NCBI RefSeq assembly: GCF_002399615.1
Contig: NZ_DHDZ01000034.1
Span: 1-11,388, forward strand
Reading direction: 5' to 3'
DNA from: Pedobacter sp. UBA4863
GTDB taxonomy: Bacteria; Bacteroidota; Bacteroidia; Sphingobacteriales; Sphingobacteriaceae
Length of the DNA stretch: 11,388 bases
Shown here: one piece after another, positions 6,834 to 11,388 of the stretch
Numbering within the stretch: position 1 is the stretch's first letter
How the letters are laid out: each line of letters opens with the position of its first letter
Made by a program: the position numbers and the translations under genes
Notes under the pieces: generated by a model
The model's input: the letters and a program-made list of their open reading frames with translations, nothing else
Databases searched by the model: none
Told to the model about the DNA's origin: nothing

Positions 6834-7895
6834 ATGCTAAAATACCTACGCCTGTTATTGTTGCCTTTAAACCCACTATATGCCTTGGTGGTATATCTAC
6901 GTAATAAGTTGTACGATTGGGGTATTTTTCGCTCTACTGGCTTCGATCTGCCCATTATTTGTGTGGGTAATTTGGCTGTAGGTGGGGCTGGCAAAACGCC
7001 AACTACAGAGTATTTGGCAAAATTGTTGGCTGCCTATAAAGTAGCTATTTTAAGCAGAGGCTATGGCAGAAAAACGAAAGGCTTTCTATTGGCCGATGAT
7101 AACGCGACCGCCCAAACCATAGGCGATGAACCGCTGCAATATTACCACAAGTTTAAAAATGTAACAGTTGCCGTTTGCGAAGACAGGCTAACAGGCATCC
7201 GAAAATTAAAAGACAGCCACGATGTAATTTTGCTAGACGATGCCTATCAGCACCGTAAAGTTAAAGCCGGTATTAATGTGTTGCTTTTCGAGTTTGCAAA
7301 AATTAACCAATATCAGCTATTAATGCCTGCGGGCAATTTAAGAGAGCCTTTTTCGGGCATTAAACGAGCGCAAATGGTATTAATTACAAAATCGCCAACA
7401 GCGGTAACAGCAGCGGTTAGAGATAAACTTTTGGCCAAGCTTAATTTAGACCCTCAGCAAGACTTGGCTTTTTCTCACATCGATTATCGAAAATTAACAC
7501 ACCTTTATACCGGCGCAGCAACAGAGTTCCAAGAAAAACAGGAAGTTTTTTTGTTAACTGGCATCGCTAATCCTGCACCGTTAAAACAGTATCTGGCCAG
7601 CAAACCAATCTATATACAATCTTTCGAATATCCCGACCATCACTGTTTTACCGAAAAAGAAATAGGAACTTTAGTAGCTGCTTTTCAAAAGCATCCTGCC
7701 AAAGAAAAAATCATTGTAACTACAGAAAAAGATGGGCAGCGTTTATTAGATAACAATTTAAAAGATTTACTGTTAAATTTGCCTATATATTACCTGCCCA
7801 TCGCAAATGAAATTAACACAACCGATAAATACAGGTTTGACCAAAAAATATTAGATTATGTTGCAAGCGCTAAACGATTCGATAAAATACATTAA
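6834..7895 (+). CDS. lpxK: Tetraacyldisaccharide 4'-kinase LpxK
   Basis: LpxK uses ATP to phosphorylate the 4' position of the tetraacyl-disaccharide 1-phosphate, giving lipid IVA in the Raetz lipid A pathway, at the inner face of the cytoplasmic membrane. The protein has 353 residues, normal for Bacteroidota. A short hydrophobic N-terminal anchor (about 1-20) precedes the P-loop VGNLAVGGAGKTP (44-56, Lys54 and Thr55). Other family marks follow: SRGYGRKTKG (74-83), GDEP (97-100), DDAYQHR (135-141, the DD(G/A)(F/Y)QHR motif with the catalytic Asp region) and PAGNLREP (165-172). It is the first gene of a packed operon, and its last 38 bases overlap punA. Pairing of lpxK with a purine nucleoside phosphorylase gene is, from memory, also seen in Bacteroides, so the order appears old in the phylum. 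Confidence 0.95.
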   Translation: MLKYLRLLLLPLNPLYALVVYLRNKLYDWGIFRSTGFDLPIICVGNLAVGGAGKTPTTEYLAKLLAAYKVAILSRGYGRKTKGFLLADDNATAQTIGDEPLQYYHKFKNVTVAVCEDRLTGIRKLKDSHDVILLDDAYQHRKVKAGINVLLFEFAKINQYQLLMPAGNLREPFSGIKRAQMVLITKSPTAVTAAVRDKLLAKLNLDPQQDLAFSHIDYRKLTHLYTGAATEFQEKQEVFLLTGIANPAPLKQYLASKPIYIQSFEYPDHHCFTEKEIGTLVAAFQKHPAKEKIIVTTEKDGQRLLDNNLKDLLLNLPIYYLPIANEINTTDKYRFDQKILDYVASAKRFDKIH

Positions 7896-8673
7896 ACAAA
7901 AAATAGGAGATTTTGAACCAGAAATAGGCATTGTTTTAGGTACAGGCTTGGGTGGTTTGGTAAACGAAATAGCGGTGCAACACAGCATCATGTATTCAAG
8001 TATTCCAAATTTTCCTATTTCTACATTAGAATTTCACTCTGGTAAACTCATATTTGGAACGCTAAAAGGTAAAAAAGTAATTGCCATGCAAGGCCGCTTG
8101 CATTTTTACGAAGGGTACAGTATGCAGCAAATTACCTTTCCAATTAGGGCAATGAAGTTGTTGGGCATCAGTTACCTTTTGGTTTCTAATGCTGCGGGTT
8201 CGTTAAACCCAGCGTTTAAAAAAGGCGATCTAATGATCATTAACGACCACATTAACTTACAGCCCGAAAGCCCTTTAAGAGGGTTGAACAACCAAGATTT
8301 TGGCCCACGTTTTCCCGATATGAGCCAGCCTTACCATAAAGCGTTAATTGCAAAAGGACTAAAAATTGCGCAAGACGAAAATATAACCTGTCATCAGGGC
8401 GTTTATGTATCGGTAACAGGGCCAAACCTCGAAACTAAGGCAGAATATAAGTATTTGCGCATTATTGGTGGCGATGCCGTTGGAATGAGTACCGTACCCG
8501 AAGTAATTGTAGCTAACCACATGAGCCTGCCCGTTTTTGCTATTTCTGTTTTAACCGACGAGGGTTTTCCCGAAGACTTACAGCCAGTTAGCGTAGAAGA
8601 AATTATTGAAACTGCAGCAAAGGCAGAACCCAAAATGACGAAAATTTTAAGTCAGCTTATTTTATCCCTATAA
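7858..8673 (+). CDS. punA: Purine nucleoside phosphorylase, trimeric type
   Basis: This cytosolic enzyme cleaves purine nucleosides with phosphate to free base and ribose-1-phosphate (salvage). At 271 residues it matches the PNP/MTAP low-molecular-mass family. Visible motifs are the phosphate-binding GTGLGG (28-33), GRLHFYEGY with His82 (79-87), SNAAGSLNP (110-118), TGPNLETKAEY with Glu192 (equivalent to human Glu201) and GMSTVPEVIVA. At the base-binding position where human PNP has Asn243 (ITN), this protein has Asp234 (LTDEG). In human MTAP an Asp at this site recognises 6-amino purines, so use of adenosine or methylthioadenosine is possible. The ATG lies inside lpxK in another frame; the next Met is at residue 45, beyond the phosphate loop, so this start is secure. 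The stop shares a base with the porin start. Confidence 0.93.
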   Translation: MLQALNDSIKYIKQKIGDFEPEIGIVLGTGLGGLVNEIAVQHSIMYSSIPNFPISTLEFHSGKLIFGTLKGKKVIAMQGRLHFYEGYSMQQITFPIRAMKLLGISYLLVSNAAGSLNPAFKKGDLMIINDHINLQPESPLRGLNNQDFGPRFPDMSQPYHKALIAKGLKIAQDENITCHQGVYVSVTGPNLETKAEYKYLRIIGGDAVGMSTVPEVIVANHMSLPVFAISVLTDEGFPEDLQPVSVEEIIETAAKAEPKMTKILSQLILSL

Positions 8674-10682
8674 TGCAGAAAATATTTGTAGCTGTTCTGT
8701 TTAGTTTGTTGTTGGGCTTAACTAATGTGTATGCACAAGATTTAAAAACATCTATTGCAGGCAATAAAGAACTCGATTCGTTACGTAAAAAAGAAGAAAG
8801 CAGTAAAGATTCGGTAATTTTTACCGCCAAGTACATTCGTTACACCACACGTAAATTAACCAAAGACAGCATACAAACCCTGCCTATAGATACCGCATTA
8901 GCCAATATCCAAAATTTTAGCCCTATTGCACAGCCCAATAGGCCTACGGTAGGCACGGGTTTAATAGGTTTAGCGGCTATACCATTGCTCTTCGAACCTG
9001 TAAAAACAATAGGTTTCGATGCTGGTTCGCATTCTTTAGACCTCTACAAGTTTACCCATAACGACATTAAGTTTTACCGTGCCCGTAGCCCTTTTACCAG
9101 TCTTTCTTATATCAGTGCTGGCGATAATGTGCAATTGCTCAAGATTATCCACTCACAAAACATTAAGCCCAATTGGAATTTTGGGGCCAATTTTAACCGT
9201 ATAGGCGCCAATGGTTTTTATGCACACCAGCGTGGCGATGTGCTAAACGGTACACTTTTTACCTGGTACCAAACCAAAAATAAGCGCTACAACCTCTGGG
9301 TAGATGCGGTTTTTAACACCATGAAGGCTCAAGAAAATGGTTCTATCTTAAAAGATGATATTATATTTTTGCCAGCAGGCGATAACTTGGTAACCAAAAA
9401 AGCAGAGCCTGTACGTTTAAATACGGCACGCCAGCTTAACAGAGATAATTCGGTAATGATAAGGCAAAGCTATTTTGTTGGACGTATAGATAGCACCACC
9501 AATAGCAGTACTCAAAATATTTTGCCAACCAATAAAATAACCCACACTTTTGCCTACACCAACAGTGCTTATAGCTTTAAAAAAGACGAGCAAGACGAAC
9601 ACGGTATTTTCCCCACGGTAGCCGCCGCCGATTTGGTTTTTACAAACGACAGTACCCATGTTAAGCATATACAGAACGAGTTTATCTATAGCTTTTTTTT
9701 AAGAGCTAAAAATAGTTCGTTTATTAAAAATGAGCTTAAAATAGATGCCGGCATTAGAAACGATATTTATAGCTTTAATCAATGGGTGTTACAACGCGAT
9801 GCCAGCGTTTTTTATGGTCGTAATTTTAATGTGCAAAATACTACCTTGTTAGGTACGTTGGGGTACCGTTTTAGCGATAAGGTTGATGTTGACCTTAATA
9901 TTCAGCAGATTTTTCAAGGCCGCAATGCAGGCGATTACCTTTACGAGGCCAATAGCAATTTTGCCCTAAGCAATAAGGCCGGCAAAATTGTAATGAGCGC
10001 TTATACGCAAAACAAGTCTCCAGAAGAAATTTTTAACCGTTATTATGGTAATCATTACCAATGGGATAGAAGAGGGGTTTTTTCGCGTACAAAAACTACC
10101 AATTTTACTTTTGCGTATGTAAACCAGTTTTTAAAATTGGATGCCAGCGCCTCGTATTATCTCATTAGCAATTATCTCTATTTTGGAGAATCGCCAACAT
10201 TGGACAAAGCTATTGCGCCTTTTCAACATAGTGGAGAAATTAGTTTATTGCAGTTAAAATTAGGTAAACAAATAGATGCTGGAAGTTTTCATGTAAGTGC
10301 TTATGGTGTTTACCAAAAAACAGATGCAAAACAGGTAATGCGAATGCCAGAGGTGTATGTTTTTGCCAGTATTTATAAAGACCAAACCTTTTTTAGGGTG
10401 CTGAAAACACAGCTAGGGGTTGATGTTTTTTACAATGATGCCTATTTGTCTAAATCTTATTCTCCGGCCACTAGTCAGTTTTATAATGGCGATGCCGTTA
10501 CTTTTAGCGCTAAGCCTGTTGCTGATGTTTGGCTGAAATTTGGATTGCGCAGGGCCAATTTATTCGCTAAATATCAATATGTAAATCAAGGTTGGTTTAG
10601 TAGGGGTTACTACACGGTTAACAGATACCCTATGCCAGATCGGTTGCTTGTTTTGGGCTTTACCTGGAATTTTTACGATTAG
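8673..10682 (+). CDS. Outer-membrane beta-barrel 'putative porin'
   Basis: This 669-residue protein resembles the Bacteroidota putative porin family (Porin_10, PF14121). A standard signal peptide ends at VYA-Q (cut after residue 21). A polar spacer of about 60 residues follows, then a long region rich in alternating aromatic and polar residues typical of beta strands, such as PNWNFGANFNRIGANGFYAHQ, and a barrel-like C-terminus VLGFTWNFYD. No TonB box or plug domain is seen, which argues against a TonB-dependent receptor. Its ATG overlaps the punA stop (TAATG), so translation is probably coupled. The cargo is unknown; nucleosides are a guess from the neighbour only. A run of eight T (9693-9700) within the gene is a possible slippage site. 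Family assignment is by resemblance, function by inference. Confidence 0.8.
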   Translation: MQKIFVAVLFSLLLGLTNVYAQDLKTSIAGNKELDSLRKKEESSKDSVIFTAKYIRYTTRKLTKDSIQTLPIDTALANIQNFSPIAQPNRPTVGTGLIGLAAIPLLFEPVKTIGFDAGSHSLDLYKFTHNDIKFYRARSPFTSLSYISAGDNVQLLKIIHSQNIKPNWNFGANFNRIGANGFYAHQRGDVLNGTLFTWYQTKNKRYNLWVDAVFNTMKAQENGSILKDDIIFLPAGDNLVTKKAEPVRLNTARQLNRDNSVMIRQSYFVGRIDSTTNSSTQNILPTNKITHTFAYTNSAYSFKKDEQDEHGIFPTVAAADLVFTNDSTHVKHIQNEFIYSFFLRAKNSSFIKNELKIDAGIRNDIYSFNQWVLQRDASVFYGRNFNVQNTTLLGTLGYRFSDKVDVDLNIQQIFQGRNAGDYLYEANSNFALSNKAGKIVMSAYTQNKSPEEIFNRYYGNHYQWDRRGVFSRTKTTNFTFAYVNQFLKLDASASYYLISNYLYFGESPTLDKAIAPFQHSGEISLLQLKLGKQIDAGSFHVSAYGVYQKTDAKQVMRMPEVYVFASIYKDQTFFRVLKTQLGVDVFYNDAYLSKSYSPATSQFYNGDAVTFSAKPVADVWLKFGLRRANLFAKYQYVNQGWFSRGYYTVNRYPMPDRLLVLGFTWNFYD

Positions 10683-10713
10683 GTTTTTAGTAAAGCAATT
10701 ACAGCTTATCTTA

Positions 10714-10746
10714 GGGAGCTTCAGCCGGGCTTTCCATTGATTTTTT
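10714..10746 (+). terminator. Weak candidate terminator after the porin gene
   Basis: An imperfect stem (outer GGA at 10715-10717 with TCC at 10733-10735, inner AGC at 10723-10725 with GCT at 10729-10731) is followed by ATTGATTTTTT. It lies about 30 bases after the porin stop, the right place to end the lpxK operon. The stem is broken by unpaired bases, so the call is tentative. Confidence 0.3.
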
Positions 10747-10751
10747 GTTCC

Positions 10752-10796
10752 CCTCCTGTTATCCGGAGGCCTGTCGAAGGGTTTTTATGGTAAAAA
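10752..10796. repeat. Hairpins and CTGTCGAAGGG-type intergenic motif
   Basis: CCTCC (10752-10756) pairs with GGAGG (10765-10769). It is followed by CCTGTCGAAGGG (10770-10781), which resembles the CCTTCGACAGG strings scattered between genes in many Bacteroidota, and then TTTTTA-TGG-TAAAAA (10782-10796), a 6-bp AT stem. This lies between convergent genes, where it could end transcription in either direction or be a degenerate repeat. Nothing else convincing is seen up to 10917. Confidence 0.3.
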
Positions 10797-10917
10797 GGCT
10801 GCAATTACTTGTCCCGAAAATTAGGGAAACTCAGCCTGCGCCTATTGTGATAAGGTAGTGGTTAAAAAAAGTATTACTGCTTCAATCCCGTTTAAAATGC
10901 AAGAATGGTGCTACGGG

Positions 10918-11331
10918 TTACCTTTTCGATTGCATGGCCTTTACTATTTTAATACCTGTTTGTGCCAAATAATTACGGTACTCGGGGGTGTTGCAACCGT
11001 ACAGTGCAATTTTGCCTTCGGCATTGTGGTGTATGCCCCAACCGTAGCGTTTCCCCAAGGCCGATGCTCTTAAGCAGGCCTGGCCTTTAGCAAAGAAAGT
11101 TTCTCTTGCGCTTGCTAATTCTTGTTCGGTTAAATCGTTTCGTGTGGCAAAAACAGCAAATAGTATCTCATCCGAAGTATATTTGTACGGATGTTTGCTA
11201 ATCATATCGAACTGTAAACCGGCTACCGTTTTATGGCCTGCTTTCGTTGTGGGTATTTCTCCTTTAGCGCTAGGGCAGTCATCCGCCACTGCGATAAAAG
11301 TATTTTGGTAGTTTGTAGTGTGGGTTTTCAT
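10918..11331 (-). CDS. DUF6157 family protein, function unknown
   Basis: This 137-residue protein has the features I recognise from the DUF6157 family: start MKTHTTNYQNTFI, then VADDCP, GEIP, KTVAGLQFDMI, PYKYTSDEILFAVFA, FFAKGQACLRAS, LGKRYGWGIHHNAEGKIALYG and the end KAMQSKR. No signal peptide or membrane segment is seen, so it is probably cytosolic. Conserved Cys29, Cys91, Trp103 and the GIHHNAEG stretch could form a functional site, but no reaction is known to me. I chose the ATG at 11331 because the family begins with MKTHTTNYQNTF; a start at 11379 would add 16 unrelated residues. It is transcribed towards the porin gene and appears to stand alone. Its promoter is not recognisable in the 57 bases left before the window edge. 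Confidence 0.88.
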   Translation of the reverse strand: MKTHTTNYQNTFIAVADDCPSAKGEIPTTKAGHKTVAGLQFDMISKHPYKYTSDEILFAVFATRNDLTEQELASARETFFAKGQACLRASALGKRYGWGIHHNAEGKIALYGCNTPEYRNYLAQTGIKIVKAMQSKR

Positions 11332-11388
11332 AAGTAAGAAGTAGCAATTAGTATTTGTTAGGCTATACCCGTAGTGCATTATTGCTTT

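Noticed and set aside
10811..10828. TCCC/GGGA hairpin as a terminator for the minus-strand gene
   Set aside because: Only four paired bases before a mismatch, no T run in the right place on the minus strand, and about 90 bases from the stop.
10858..11073. 71-codon plus-strand frame
   Set aside because: Mostly antisense to the DUF6157 gene, with no recognisable domain.
11332..11379. Upstream start for the DUF6157 gene
   Set aside because: The added 16 residues do not resemble the family, which begins at MKTHTTNYQNTF.

Overview
The window looks like chromosomal DNA from a member of the Bacteroidota, most likely a Pedobacter/Sphingobacteriaceae-type organism. I base this on AT-rich coding sequence, almost no Shine-Dalgarno sites before the starts, promoter boxes of the TAnnTTTG type, an lpxK-punA gene pair, a Bacteroidota 'putative porin' and a DUF6157 protein typical of this phylum. 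Species-level placement is an inference from family resemblance only.

Left part (1-6348): a complete RND efflux operon on the plus strand, in the order TetR-family regulator, TolC-type outer-membrane channel, lipoprotein periplasmic adaptor, and RND inner-membrane pump of about 1,000 residues. The regulator and channel genes are 1 base apart. The other gaps are 69 and 28 bases, so one transcript is likely. A 9-bp-arm palindrome lies just before the regulator, and its 14-base core recurs exactly at the first codons of the channel gene. This pair is the best candidate for the regulator's operators. Together the proteins would form a three-part pump spanning both membranes, repressed by the regulator until a ligand binds it. 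The substrate cannot be read from the sequence.

Middle gap (6349-6833): 485 bases without a convincing gene. It holds a cluster of five imperfect stem-loops, most with an ATT-(A/G)CA-AAT type centre, resembling the REP-like elements common between Bacteroidota genes. A short minus-strand ORF with a signal-peptide-like start and an 11-A/T run is seen here but is not convincing.

Right part (6834-10682): a tightly packed plus-strand operon, lpxK (lipid A 4'-kinase), punA (trimeric-type purine nucleoside phosphorylase) and a large outer-membrane putative porin. lpxK and punA overlap by 38 bases; punA and the porin gene share one base (TAATG). A convergent minus-strand gene for a DUF6157 protein closes the window. 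The 235 bases between the porin gene and this gene contain weak terminator-like and repeat-like hairpins.

Most of the window is ordinary Bacteroidota core and efflux content. I did not find a clear new multi-gene system. The most useful leads are the operator pair, the hairpin cluster, the repeat-derived start of the adaptor gene, and an Asn-to-Asp change in the purine site of the phosphorylase.
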